The notes under the pieces were generated by a model, which was not told the origin of the DNA, made no database searches, and saw only the letters and a program-made list of their open reading frames with translations. Shown piece by piece: positions 38,302-46,392 of a DNA stretch of 46,542 nt; positions within the stretch are counted from its first letter, which is position 1, and each line of letters begins with the position of its first letter. The position numbers and the translations under genes were made by a program. Source of the stretch: Chloroflexota bacterium (GTDB lineage: Bacteria > Chloroflexota > Dormibacteria > CF-121); contig VBID01000147.1 in the NCBI GenBank assembly GCA_005880615.1, positions 1 through 46,542 on the forward strand. The letters are read 5' to 3'.

Positions 38302-39205
38302 CTACCCGGCGGCGGCGGCGTCTCTCAAGGCGACGTCCGGCACACGAGCCCTCGGCCCACGGCGAGTAGCCAGGAACGACCCCAGCAGGATCAAGACGAA
38401 GCCGGCCCCGGCGCCGAGTGTGAAGGGCTCATTCAGTAGCACGATGCCCAGCAGCAGCGCGACGGCCGGGTTGAAGTAGGTGATGACGGTAGCCCGCACC
38501 GGCCCCACCTCGCCGATGAGGGCGAAAAACAAGAGGAACGCCACCGCCGTGCAGACCAGGGCCAGGATGCCGACGGCGACCAGGACGCGAGTGGAGGGGA
38601 TGGCTGAGGGCATTTGGACCAGGCCAAACGGGGCGTAAACCACGGCCGTCACTAGCAGGGAGGCGGCCACCACGCCCAGGGCGGGAACGCCAGCCAGCCG
38701 GCGGGCAACGATCATGGGCCCGATGGCGTAGCCCGAGCGCCACCAGGCCAACCTCGCCCACGGCTCCGAGGTTGCTTCCAGAGACGTCCAGTCCAACCAG
38801 CGCCGCGACACCCGCCAGACCGAGCAGCAGGCCGAGAAGGCGCCGGCCGCCGAAGCGCTCATCGCTCCCAGTCAGGCGCGCCAGCAGCACACCGATCAAC
38901 GGAACGGCGGCCACCAGCAGCCCCGTCAGCGAACTGGGCAAGCGCCGCTCGGCATCCGAGAGCAGGACCCAGGGCAGGGCCACCTCGGCGGCGGTATACG
39001 CCAGGATCATTCGCCAATAGGGGAGGAGAGGCGCCAGCTCGCCGCGGGCGGCCGCCAAGGGAATGAGCAGCAGCGCTCCAATGGCGGTCCGGGCGAACAC
39101 CAGGGTCGGCGGCGTGATCTGGCCGACCGCGATTTTGATGAGGAGGTACGGGATGCCCCAGATGACCGCCATAGCGATGAACAGGGCCCAACCGCGTCGC
39201 GTCAT
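38302..39205 (-). pseudogene. EamA/DMT transporter broken by one frameshift
   Basis: Two frames together make one ten-helix EamA transporter. The N-terminal part (WALFIAMAVIWGIPYLLIKI to GSNLGAVGEVGLVAL) is in one frame; the C-terminal part (GYAIGPMIVARRLAGVPALG to NEPFTLGAGAGFVLILLGSF) is in another. The shift falls at a CCC run at 38732-38734 (GGG on the coding strand), where removing one base restores CTC-GGC-TAC-GCC. It could be a recent inactivating indel or an assembly error. A functional copy would export metabolites. The frame-shifted tail stops at 38429. Confidence 0.8.
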
Positions 39206-39218
39206 CCGATTATGCCAC

Positions 39219-39999
39219 TTACGAAACCCGCTCCTGCATGCGCCGGACGATCCGCGTCACCATCCACCGTGGCGAAACGCGAACCGAAAATGCCAGCAGC
39301 TTGGCCGAAAGCCCTGGCACGACCACGGCCTTGCCGCCCATCAAGCCGCGGTACCCTGCCTCGGCCACCGTCCGGGCATCCATGATCCGGCCCTGCACCA
39401 GCTTGGAATCCTCCATGGCGGCCCGCCGCTGGAAACCGCTGCGGGTTGCTGGTGGCGCGAGGGCGGTTACGGTCACGCCGGTCCCATGGAGTTCGTCCGC
39501 CAGGGCCTCGCTGAACGACAGTACGTACGCCTTGGTCGCGTAGTAGACGGCCATCAGCGGGCCGGGCATGAAACCGGCCAGCGAGGACAGATTGAGGATG
39601 CGGCCCCAGTGTCGCTGGACCATGCCCGGGAGGAACGACCGGGTCAACTGCGTCAGCGTCGCCATGTTGACCTGCATCATCGCCGCTTCGGTCTGGGGAT
39701 TGGCGTCGATGAACGGGCCGTACAGGGCAAACCCGGCGTTGTTGACCAGGATGTCCACCGAAATCGACGCCGCTTGGAGCTCCGCCCTGATCTGGTCGGG
39801 CGCCTCGGGCCGGGCGAGGTCAGCCGTAATCACATGGGCATTCAGCGTGCAGCCCTCGTGCCTGAGCGGCAACGTCCTCCAGGCCCTGGCGGCTGCGGGC
39901 CACTAGGACCAGGTCGTACCCGTGGCGGGCAAAGATGAGCGCCAGCTCGCGCCCGATTCCGCTGGAGGCCCCGGTGACCAGCGCGGTCCGGCGATCCAC
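39219..39999 (-). pseudogene. Short-chain dehydrogenase broken by one frameshift
   Basis: The N-terminal frame from GTG 39999 reads DRRTALVTGASSGIGRELAL (TGxxxGIG cofactor motif), then LIFARHGYDLVLVARSRQGL. The rest, in another frame, has HVITADLARPEAP, VDILVNNAGFALYG (NNAG), LNLSSLAGF and the catalytic Y-x3-K (VYYATKAYVL). The shift is near 39866-39880, around GCCGCTCAGG; one base out would join the halves. All catalytic parts are intact apart from the break. It may be a true pseudogene or a sequencing error. Confidence 0.8.
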
Positions 40000-40038
40000 G
40001 ACCAGAGCAACTACAGGTTGCCGACCGCTATTCCAGGG

Positions 40039-40989
40039 TCACGCCGGCGGGGACGCCGCTGAGAGCGCGGTGTCATAGGCCGACACCTTGGGGCGGTAGG
40101 TCGTTTCATTCCAGCGGAGGTTGAGCGCCTGCTGGCGCGCGCTCGAGAACTGCGTGAACTCGGCGATCGCTCGTTTGAGCTCATCCTCCCGCAGCACCCG
40201 GTCCTGGGTATCGTTGCGAAGCCGGTCGATGACCAGCTTGTGGGTGGCGTCGATCATGCTCCGAACACTCCCCACCAGCGAGCGCATGTTGTCGGGCTCG
40301 TCGGGTTTGAGGACGCGTGACTCGGCGTCCCGCAGCGCCTTATCGGCCTGGGCGCCGCTCCGGTCAGCCAGGCTGTATTGCTCGATGCGCATGGCATTCA
40401 GCATGTCGTTCTCTTTGAGCGTCGCCTCAAAGACGCCTCGCCCGACCAGCTCCTGGTCAACCGCCGCGGTGAGCACCTGCTCGGCCGGTCCCAGGGCATC
40501 TAGGGTGGCCTGCGCCCGCCGGCGCGCGGCTGTGAGCTGGCTGCTCTTCCCGAGTGCCACCGGACCCAACCAGCCCAGGGCATCGGCCACCGTCTGCAGC
40601 CGGGCGCCGTCGGCCCTGACTTCGGCTAGCGCGTCGCGGTAGAGGCTCAGGCGCCGCTCCGACTCGGTCCGGATGGCGCCTGGGTCCTGCGACTGGTTGG
40701 GATCGATCGGGCTGAGGAAGAGCGCCATGGCGGCGTCGACGGTTGCCTGGTGCGAGCTCGCCGTGCTGAGCGCCTGGTCTCCGGCACCCTTCTCCGCCTG
40801 GGCCGAGATCGAAACCAGGCCGATCAGGAGGATCAGGACCACGGTCCCTCCGCCAATCAGCCGAACTTTTCGACCTAGCTCGAGTGCGCTGGGTCGAGCT
40901 TGCCCACGGGGCGCCCGGCGAGCGATCGGGGCGCTGCCTCGCGTTCCCACGCGTGCTCGCCGCTTCCTTCGGACGGTTTGGCCGGGCAT
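40039..40989 (-). CDS. Membrane-anchored coiled-coil protein of unknown function
   Basis: A 316-residue protein with a strongly basic N-terminus (RRKRRARVGTRGS, about 40 residues), one membrane helix (LIGGGTVVLILLIGLVSISA) and a long outside part that is almost entirely helical and charged (SERRLSLYRDALAEVRADGA, RRRAQATLDALGPAEQVLTA), probably coiled coil. No known domain is seen. It lies next to and on the same strand as two Flp-type pilin genes, so it may belong to the pilus. Confidence 0.6.
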   Translation of the reverse strand: MPGQTVRRKRRARVGTRGSAPIARRAPRGQARPSALELGRKVRLIGGGTVVLILLIGLVSISAQAEKGAGDQALSTASSHQATVDAAMALFLSPIDPNQSQDPGAIRTESERRLSLYRDALAEVRADGARLQTVADALGWLGPVALGKSSQLTAARRRAQATLDALGPAEQVLTAAVDQELVGRGVFEATLKENDMLNAMRIEQYSLADRSGAQADKALRDAESRVLKPDEPDNMRSLVGSVRSMIDATHKLVIDRLRNDTQDRVLREDELKRAIAEFTQFSSARQQALNLRWNETTYRPKVSAYDTALSAASPPA

Positions 40990-41092
40990 CTCTGACTACT
41001 CGCATCTCGCCAGCTGGTAGCAAACCAGCGGCGAGCCATGGCTCAATTCACAAAGCTTTACGGAGGCGTGGCCGATCTGGGGCCTCAACTAA

Positions 41093-41260
41093 CTAAGGGC
41101 AGTTCTGGTGAGTGGCCACGTTGCAGGAGATGTTCTGGTAGGTGTTCTTGAGCTGGTTCCCCAGGAGGATCACGGCCAGGATCACGACCACGACAATCAG
41201 GGAGATGATCAGCGAATACTCCACCAGGCCCTGGCCCCGGCGCGTGCGTAGGTAACCCAT
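41093..41260 (-). CDS. Flp-type pilin
   Basis: A 55-residue protein from ATG 41260. RTRRGQGLVEYSLIISLIVV is a type IVb prepilin: a Gly cleavage site followed after a few residues by E-Y, then a hydrophobic helix, with a short polar C-terminus holding two Cys (NISCNVATHQNC). Flp pilins form the main fibre of Tad pili. It lies 78 bp from the related gene at 41340. Confidence 0.85.
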   Translation of the reverse strand: MGYLRTRRGQGLVEYSLIISLIVVVVILAVILLGNQLKNTYQNISCNVATHQNCP

Positions 41261-41339
41261 CGCTCCAGGTGTGTAAACGAGGGCGCGACCAGAGGCTTTC
41301 TAATCCACCCAGACCACTCTGCTACGGCCGCGGCCGTAC

Positions 41340-41594
41340 TCACTGACAGTGATATTTGTGACCGTGGAGGACTGCTGTGCTGCCGCCTGGGCACGTGTAT
41401 GGGCTTGGAGCCCCCGGGTCGCTGGGGTTGGCGATTGCTTCCTGGATGTCCTGAAGAGTCAGGTTAATCTGGTCGCCGGTGGCCGCCAGCGTGAGTATCG
41501 CCATCAGGGCAACCAAAACCAGGATCAGCGCGAATTCGACCATGCCCTGGCCCTGGCGTCTGGCTAGCTTGCGGGACCGCTGTCTCATATTCAT
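41340..41594 (-). CDS. Flp-type pilin-like protein with extended C-terminus
   Basis: An 84-residue protein: a basic N-terminus, then RRQGQGMVEFALILVLVALM, which has the Flp Gly cleavage site and Glu, but F replaces Y. The helix is followed by GDQINLTLQDIQEAI and a Pro/Cys-rich tail (PYTCPGGSTAVLHGHKYHC), longer than in ordinary Flp proteins. The His/Cys tail could bind metal. It is the first of the pilin pair. Confidence 0.75.
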   Translation of the reverse strand: MNMRQRSRKLARRQGQGMVEFALILVLVALMAILTLAATGDQINLTLQDIQEAIANPSDPGAPSPYTCPGGSTAVLHGHKYHCQ

Positions 41595-41733
41595 GCCAAG
41601 CGCCCAGCGCGGGCTGGCGCGCCCTCTACCTCCTATAACGTTCCGGGGGCTCCTTTAGCCTTGCGGAGAGCCCTACGGTTTTGGCGGTCTAGGTCTCGGC
41701 TCCGCTCGTCCGACCCTCTTGGACGGCCACCGA

Positions 41734-42288
41734 TCAGCCGGCCGCGCCCCTATCGGAATGGTTCCCGAACGACTCCCAGTGAGCCAGGTCCTTGAGCGGG
41801 CGGCGACCGCGAGGCACTCTCGCGGTCGGCGGGAGCCGCAGCGCTTGCGGACCTGCCGGGTAGCCGACCGACAGCATGGTGCGGAGGGACAGACTGTTGG
41901 GGATGCCCAACAGATCGCGCGCGCGCCGTTCATTGTCTGCGGGGTAGATCGACCCGATGCACGAACCGACGCCGTGGGCCCAGGCGGCCAGCATCAGGTT
42001 CTGCATCAGGCGGCCCTCGTCCATGCACGTCCACGGATCGTCGCCGTGCATGACCAGCGCGATGCCGAGCTTGGCACCGGCGAGGTGTCCCGCAAACGCA
42101 CCGCACTTCGAGAGGCCAGTCAGCGTCTCGCGGTTGCGGACGACAATGAGATCCCAGGGCTGCGTGTTCTTGGACGATCCGGTCCATCGACCAGCCTCGA
42201 GCACGTCTTGCAGGACATCGTCCGGAATCTCTCGATCGGAGAGCTGACGCACGGCCCGCAAGGACCGGATCAGCTCGGTTTCCCGCAT
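41734..42288 (-). CDS. Nitroreductase family protein
   Basis: The 184-residue protein has the FMN-binding fold: SLRAVRQLSDREIPDDVLQD (the first Arg contacts FMN phosphate), AGRWTGSSKNTQPWDLIVVR, a middle CMDEGRLMQNLMLAAWAHG helix and the late SLRTMLSVGYPAGPQ glycine loop. These enzymes reduce nitro compounds, quinones or similar, using NAD(P)H. A canonical 'R.S.R.F' start is replaced by LRAVRQLSD. It has no operon neighbours. Confidence 0.87.
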   Translation of the reverse strand: MRETELIRSLRAVRQLSDREIPDDVLQDVLEAGRWTGSSKNTQPWDLIVVRNRETLTGLSKCGAFAGHLAGAKLGIALVMHGDDPWTCMDEGRLMQNLMLAAWAHGVGSCIGSIYPADNERRARDLLGIPNSLSLRTMLSVGYPAGPQALRLPPTARVPRGRRPLKDLAHWESFGNHSDRGAAG

Positions 42289-42337
42289 CGACTCAGTCTA
42301 CCGGCGGGCTCACTGCAGGACGAGCCTAGAGCAATTC

Positions 42338-42370
42338 TCCCTCCCCTTCCGGGGGAGGGTCAGGTGGGGG
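42338..42370. repeat. GC palindrome with G-rich tail (copy 3)
   Basis: CCCTCCCC (42340-42347) and GGGGAGGG (42352-42359) pair around a TTCC-containing loop, followed by TCAGGTGGGGG. It is upstream of the broken cupredoxin frame at 42416 and close to the nitroreductase start. Confidence 0.65.
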
Positions 42371-42415
42371 TTGTTCTGGCGGCTCTATGAACCCAGTGAC
42401 TCTTTGCACTGGCGC

Positions 42416-42695
42416 ATGGCCGGGAACACCATCTTGCGGCTCATTGGCTTTGTCCTCGTGGCGGCTGCCGCGCTGGCGGTTGCAGCGTGGGCTGCCAGCT
42501 CCGTCGCATCGGCCTCGCTTCTGTGCGGCCAGTGGCCAGTGGCCCAGCCTCGCGGAAGCGCGCCGACGCCGCTGGCTGCTTCCGTCCCGCCGTCGTCACC
42601 ATCCAGGCGGGGGAACAGTGCAATGGCAACAGGCCGACGCCGGTCAATACCCCATCGTCCTCGACAGCGGGACTCAACGACGACAGGCGCAATAG
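42416..42695 (+). pseudogene. Frameshifted N-terminal half of a secreted cupredoxin
   Basis: ATG 42416 opens a signal peptide (ILRLIGFVLVAAAALAVAAW). Cupredoxin sequence then appears in two other frames: FRPAVVTIQAGEQ, then VQWQQADAGQYPIVLDSGTQ, ending at TAG 42693-42695. No single frame carries all pieces, so at least two indels have accumulated. The copper ligands normally at the C-terminal end are absent. The complementary half of such a domain is on the opposite strand at 42717. Confidence 0.6.
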
Positions 42696-42716
42696 GCCGT
42701 AGGCCAGGGGGCGTCG

Positions 42717-42887
42717 CTAGACCAGGTCCCGACCGAACTCGCTGATCTCGAGGGCCGGTCCGGCGCGGGTCGTGCCCACAACGATGATGGTGCCGGTGAC
42801 GTCGCGGGACTGATCGAGGTGGTAGTGGTATGTCCCCGGGCGGTTGAAGCGCACCTCCACGACATGCCGCCAACCCGCGGCTGATTC
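42717..42887 (-). pseudogene. C-terminal cupredoxin fragment without a start
   Basis: A 56-codon minus-strand frame reads HVVEVRFNRPGTYHYHLDQS followed by RDVTGTIIVVGTTRAGPALE, the last strands of a plastocyanin-like domain in which T-Y-H-Y-H is near the copper site. The Cys and Met ligands expected after this H are missing. There is no start codon in frame, and the frame begins right after the DUF1697 stop, so it is most likely a remnant. Confidence 0.6.
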
Positions 42888-43430
42888 TCAGCCCTTGGCC
42901 AGGCCCGTCAGCTTGAGCACGGTGTTCCAGTTGCGGCCCGTGCCCTGAGTGCCGAGCTTCGCTTCGATGAGAGAGTTGGTGAGGCGAGATCGGCCAACCC
43001 CTGCCGGATAAACGATGTATGCGTGCCGGCCCTTCGTCTGAACCAGCTCTGGGCCTTTAATGGCAGCCCGCAGCGCTTCAACCGCATTCGCCTTTGGCGC
43101 GTCCTTCAGGAGCACGACCAGGAGATGGCTGGGGTCGCGCTTGGCTTCCGCAGGGAACGGATTGCCGGCGATGACCGCATCCATCTCCCTGGCAGTCCGA
43201 ACGAAAAACGCGGTCTTCAGCCCAAGGCGCGTCTGCATTTCCGCCTCCAACGTGGCTTCCAGCGTACCGGCCGGTCCGGCATTGGTCTTGAACACCAAGT
43301 TGCCGCTCTGCAGCACTGACTGGACGTCCTCGAAGCCCAGCTTGGTGAGAACCTGGCGCAGGTCGGACATGGCGACCTGATTCCGGCCACCGACATTGAC
43401 CGCCCGCAGCAGCGCGACGTAGCTCGCCAT
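42888..43430 (-). CDS. DUF1697 family protein
   Basis: A 180-residue protein starting MASYVALLRAVNVGGRNQVA, the hallmark start of DUF1697, with SDLRQVLTKLGFEDVQSVLQ, SGNLVFKTN and the end LGTQGTGRNWNTVLKL. The family is widespread in bacteria, about this size, and has no known function. Longer starts at 43442 or 43517 are possible, but the conserved region begins at 43430. A small hypothetical gene is divergent. Confidence 0.85.
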   Translation of the reverse strand: MASYVALLRAVNVGGRNQVAMSDLRQVLTKLGFEDVQSVLQSGNLVFKTNAGPAGTLEATLEAEMQTRLGLKTAFFVRTAREMDAVIAGNPFPAEAKRDPSHLLVVLLKDAPKANAVEALRAAIKGPELVQTKGRHAYIVYPAGVGRSRLTNSLIEAKLGTQGTGRNWNTVLKLTGLAKG

Positions 43431-43594
43431 GGTCTGTCCCATGTTAGGGATCGATGAAGAATTCGTCTCCGCTCGAGCGATCATCGAGATGAACACGCGG
43501 CTTAAAGAACTTTTCATCGTTTCTTAACCGTGACGAAGATTGCCCTTGACGCGGGTCCGGCCAGGGGGTACGGTCCAGCTGTGCGGAGGGGAAC

Positions 43595-43813
43595 GTGGTA
43601 ACCACCGATCTGACCCGCAAGCGCTCGCTCCTACCCGGCGAGAATCCCGCGAGCCTCCATCCCGGCGATATCCGGCACTGGATTGCGGTCTATACGGAAC
43701 TGCTGCGAACCATCCCGGCACTGGCCCCGGCCGGCGACGGCGGCACGCTGCTGAGAGATCGCATCGAGGGTCTGCAGCAGCGGCTGGACTTCTGGAAGCG
43801 ACGCCGCCCATAG
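43595..43813 (+). CDS. Small hypothetical protein
   Basis: A 72-residue protein from GTG 43595, after GGAGGGGAAC. It has HPGDIRHWIAVYTELLRTIP and a C-terminal charged helix (LRDRIEGLQQRLDFWKRRRP), possibly a short coiled coil. No family is recognised. The good ribosome site and protein-like composition support it as real. The next open frame starts 12 bp later. Confidence 0.6.
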   Translation: MVTTDLTRKRSLLPGENPASLHPGDIRHWIAVYTELLRTIPALAPAGDGGTLLRDRIEGLQQRLDFWKRRRP

Positions 43814-43824
43814 CGCGCACCGGC

Positions 43825-44130
43825 TTGACGAATTCGGGCTACGCGTGGACCAGGTCGTTCTCCATCGCGAACAGCGCGGCATCGGCAAACACTGACTACG
43901 TGATCTGCATCACGACCAAACACGGCCGGACGTGGAGACACCTCAAAGACGACACCGGCTGGACACGAACCGGTCCAAGCGGTCGAGTCCACCGACTCAG
44001 CGCAGAGCAACTCTTGTCGCACCTCTTGCCGCCTCTCGCAGGCGACCAGCCAGGCCTGACAGTCAGGGTGGAACGACGGGAGAATGTTCCTCCCCCCGAG
44101 GGGGAGGGTCGGGGTGGGGGTCTCCCTTAA
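43825..44130 (+). CDS. Hypothetical protein ending in a dispersed repeat
   Basis: A 101-residue frame from TTG 43825. The middle part (DYVICITTKHGRTWRHLKDD, RTGPSGRVHRLSAEQLLSHL) looks like real protein, but the last 13 residues (PPPEGEGRGGGLP) are encoded by the palindromic repeat at 44093. No family is identified and the start is weak, so this may be a truncated gene whose original 3' end was replaced by the repeat. Confidence 0.45.
   Translation: MTNSGYAWTRSFSIANSAASANTDYVICITTKHGRTWRHLKDDTGWTRTGPSGRVHRLSAEQLLSHLLPPLAGDQPGLTVRVERRENVPPPEGEGRGGGLP
44093..44126. repeat. GC palindrome with G-rich tail (copy 4), inside a gene end
   Basis: CCTCCCCC and GGGGGAGG pair around a short CGA-type loop, followed by GTCGGGGTGGGGG. 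G runs again permit a quadruplex. It supplies the C-terminus of the hypothetical frame at 43825 and precedes the thioesterase gene. Confidence 0.65.
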
Positions 44131-44172
44131 GCCGATGGCGCGCTATTCCACGACTGGAGGATACTGACGAAC

Positions 44173-44691
44173 ATGCTCCCGGAATCGCCCACCGCGGCCG
44201 ACCCGACCCGCGTGCGCACCGTCAGCTGGTCAGACCCGCTGGCATCCTTCCAAACCGGCTCCAAGCTCTCGGGCCTCGACTGGCTTCGGGCGATGATCAA
44301 TGGCGATCTCGCCCCGCCTCCCTTCGCCGCACTGATGGGAATGACCATGGTTTCGGTGGAGCGGGGGGTGGCCGTCTTCGCTGCCCTGCCGGGGGAGTAT
44401 CTCTACAACCCGCTCGGGGTCGTCCATGGGGCCCTGGCCATGACGCTGCTCGACTCGGCAATGGGTTGCGCCGTCCACACCACGTTGCCCGCCGGAGTCG
44501 GCTACACGACAGTCGAGACCAAGGTCAACTTCGTGCGGCCCATAACGGCCAGCAGCGGGCGGATCGTCTGCGAGGGGAAGGTCATCCATCGTGGGGAGAC
44601 GATCGCGACCGCCGAGGGACGCGTGGTCGCCGAGGCCGGCGGCAAGCTGCTGGCCCACGGCACGACCACCTGTTTTATCCGCAAGCCCTGA
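44173..44691 (+). CDS. PaaI-type hot-dog thioesterase
   Basis: A 172-residue protein with the hot-dog motif GVVHGALAMTLLDSAMGCAV (the VHGG-type Asp region), KVNFVRPITASSGRIVCEGK and VIHRGETIATAEGRVVAEAG. These enzymes hydrolyse acyl-CoA thioesters, typically aryl- or medium-chain. The N-terminal 45 residues are an extra stretch with no clear domain. ATG 44173 is the natural start. The DUF1801 gene follows 19 bp later. Confidence 0.85.
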   Translation: MLPESPTAADPTRVRTVSWSDPLASFQTGSKLSGLDWLRAMINGDLAPPPFAALMGMTMVSVERGVAVFAALPGEYLYNPLGVVHGALAMTLLDSAMGCAVHTTLPAGVGYTTVETKVNFVRPITASSGRIVCEGKVIHRGETIATAEGRVVAEAGGKLLAHGTTTCFIRKP

Positions 44692-44710
44692 GCTGGTAGA
44701 GTCGCCGGAG

Positions 44711-45100
44711 ATGCCGACCACCGTCGAGATCCCCGTTTCGGAACAGCTCAAGAAGATCCCGCCGGCGATGCGCCCCACGGTGCAGGCGACCCGCCGGGCG
44801 GTGAAAGCCGTCGCTCCCAGCGCCCAGGAGATCGGGTATCGCAGCAAGCCCCCCCGAACCAGCGGATACATGTGGAAGCTCGTCCGCTACGCCATCGGCG
44901 GCGGGAACGTGGTCGGCATCGGGACATTCCCGAGCCACGCGACCCTTTTCTTCTACCGCGGCCGCGAGCTCGACGACGGGAGCGGACTGCTCCAGGGCAG
45001 CGGAAAGGAGATGCGCTTCATCACGCTGCGTACTCCGGCCGACGCGGAGCGGCCGGCCGTCAAACGGATGGTGCAGAAGGCGTTCAAGCTCGGCGGCTAG
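44711..45100 (+). CDS. DUF1801/YdhG-like protein
   Basis: A 129-residue protein. VSEQLKKIPPAMRPTVQATR starts the family helix, IGYRSKPPRTSGYMWKL and VVGIGTFPSHATLFFYRGRE follow, and the end is EMRFITLRTPADAERPAVKR. Members are small, single-domain and of unclear function. ATG 44711 is in place of a longer open frame that starts at 44591 inside the thioesterase. A partial copy follows at 45108. Confidence 0.8.
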   Translation: MPTTVEIPVSEQLKKIPPAMRPTVQATRRAVKAVAPSAQEIGYRSKPPRTSGYMWKLVRYAIGGGNVVGIGTFPSHATLFFYRGRELDDGSGLLQGSGKEMRFITLRTPADAERPAVKRMVQKAFKLGG

Positions 45101-45107
45101 TCTCCCT

Positions 45108-45183
45108 CCAGTTTCGGAACACCTCAAGAAAATTCCCCCAGCGGGTGCGGCAGTGCAGGCGGCGCGCCCGACGGTAAAAGCCG
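45108..45183 (+). pseudogene. Partial tandem copy of the DUF1801 gene start
   Basis: Starting 7 bp after the DUF1801 stop, the sequence in frame reads P-V-S-E-H-L-K-K-I-P-P-A, then V-Q-A-A-R-P-T-V-K-A. The intact gene has P-V-S-E-Q-L-K-K-I-P-P-A and V-Q-A-T-R-R-A-V-K-A (from 44732). One codon is missing in the middle. Only about 26 codons survive, with no start codon, so it is a decayed tandem duplicate. Confidence 0.75.
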
Positions 45184-45191
45184 AGAGTCGG

Positions 45192-45219
45192 AGCGGAGCC
45201 CGCGCGCGCAGGCTCCGCT
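45192..45219. terminator. Bidirectional hairpin between convergent genes
   Basis: AGCGGAGCC (45192-45200) pairs with GGCTCCGCT (45211-45219), a 9-bp stem with a CG-rich 10-base loop. It lies between the remnant of the plus-strand DUF1801 gene and the minus-strand cupredoxin stop (45226). The U-tract is poor. Confidence 0.65.
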
Positions 45220-45225
45220 TCTCGG

Positions 45226-46392
45226 TCAGCTGTTCGGGGTGACCACGATCGTGCCGATCATGTCGTCGTGGATCCGGCACTGGTAGTGGAAGGTGTTGGC
45301 ATTGGGGAATGAGAAGCTGGCACTAGTCGGGAACGGGCTGAAGGGCGACGAGATGATCCCGGAAGTCGCCACCGTTGTCGGATCGGTAATTGCCGTGACG
45401 CCGTTGGGAGCGGGGTTCAGGCCCAGTTCGGGGAACGTGGTACAGCCAAAGCCTGGTGGTGGCCCTGCCAGCGCGGTATCGGGTGTGCTGTCGGGACTGC
45501 CCTCGCATTCCGCTGGCGCGTATGGCGGGAGGAGGGGGTCGACACTGTCGGAACCTGAGCCCTGTGGGAACGTCACCGTGTGCGGATCCTTCATAGTGAG
45601 GGTCTTCCAGGTCACCGTCTGGCCAGCGTGAGTGGTGAAGGTCTGTGGCAGCATCTCAGCGACCTCGACGAACTGTGTTGCTGTTCCGGCTACCACGAAA
45701 TTCCCATTCTGAGCCTCTGCCGTTGCCGTCGACTCCGCGTTGAGGGCATCAGACGTGTCCGCGGAATACTGACTGGCGGCGCTCGATCCGAAGGTAGCTC
45801 GGCTGGCTGAAGATCCACCCCCGGGAACGACGGTGAGGACGCCTTGCATTCCTGGGTGGATCAGGCAAACGTAGTGGATCGTGGTTGGCCGGCTCGACAG
45901 CGGCACCGTGATCTGGACAAAGAAGTCGCTGGACTGGAACGCTGGCATCGCACCGGAGTTCACAAAATTGGTCCCGTCGTAGGCGCAGGCGTTGTCAGAG
46001 GATTGACCACACCCCGCGGTGGGGAAGGCCGCCTGCGGATTAAAGATCAGGTGCGATTCCCCATTGTCGAGATCAGGAATCACGAGCGGCGGTGGCGACC
46101 CATTAGCCGGTAAGAACGTGGCAGTGTGAAGGCCATCGCGCCCGCCACCGTAGTGGAAGTCGAGCACCGCCCCGTTGCCAACGATCGCCTGCGGATCAGC
46201 CGAGAGCACCTGGCCCCGTGGGAAATAATCGACGTACTCGAAGACGTGTCCGGTAGGAGTCGCGTTATCGACGCCGATCGTGAACGTTGGCGGCCCGCCG
46301 CCGGCTCCCGCCGTAATCGATGCCGCAAGGGTGCTGACGACAAGCGCGAACGCTCCGATCAGGCCGCCTGCCAGGCGGCATTTCCTGCGCAT
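45226..46392 (-). CDS. Secreted two-domain cupredoxin (plastocyanin-like)
   Basis: A 388-residue exported protein from ATG 46392, with GGGAGGGG upstream. LAGGLIGAFALVVSTLAASI is the signal. Two cupredoxin domains each end in a type-1 copper motif: HYVCLIHPGMQG in the first and HYQCRIHDDMIG in the second (H-x2-C-x2-H-x2-M pattern). The first-ligand His are in DGLHTATFLPA and KDPHTVTFPQG. A linker rich in Ser/Ala (SSASRATFGSSAASQYSADT) joins them. It probably carries electrons or stores copper outside the cell. The broken halves at 42416 and 42717 are diverged relatives. Confidence 0.87.
   Translation of the reverse strand: MRRKCRLAGGLIGAFALVVSTLAASITAGAGGGPPTFTIGVDNATPTGHVFEYVDYFPRGQVLSADPQAIVGNGAVLDFHYGGGRDGLHTATFLPANGSPPPLVIPDLDNGESHLIFNPQAAFPTAGCGQSSDNACAYDGTNFVNSGAMPAFQSSDFFVQITVPLSSRPTTIHYVCLIHPGMQGVLTVVPGGGSSASRATFGSSAASQYSADTSDALNAESTATAEAQNGNFVVAGTATQFVEVAEMLPQTFTTHAGQTVTWKTLTMKDPHTVTFPQGSGSDSVDPLLPPYAPAECEGSPDSTPDTALAGPPPGFGCTTFPELGLNPAPNGVTAITDPTTVATSGIISSPFSPFPTSASFSFPNANTFHYQCRIHDDMIGTIVVTPNS

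Noticed and set aside
42717-43430. A third UGA read-through joining DUF1697 to the cupredoxin fragment
   Set aside because: The fragment is in the same phase after the DUF1697 TGA, but DUF1697 ends at its usual place, UGA is not at a redox position, and the two domains are unrelated.
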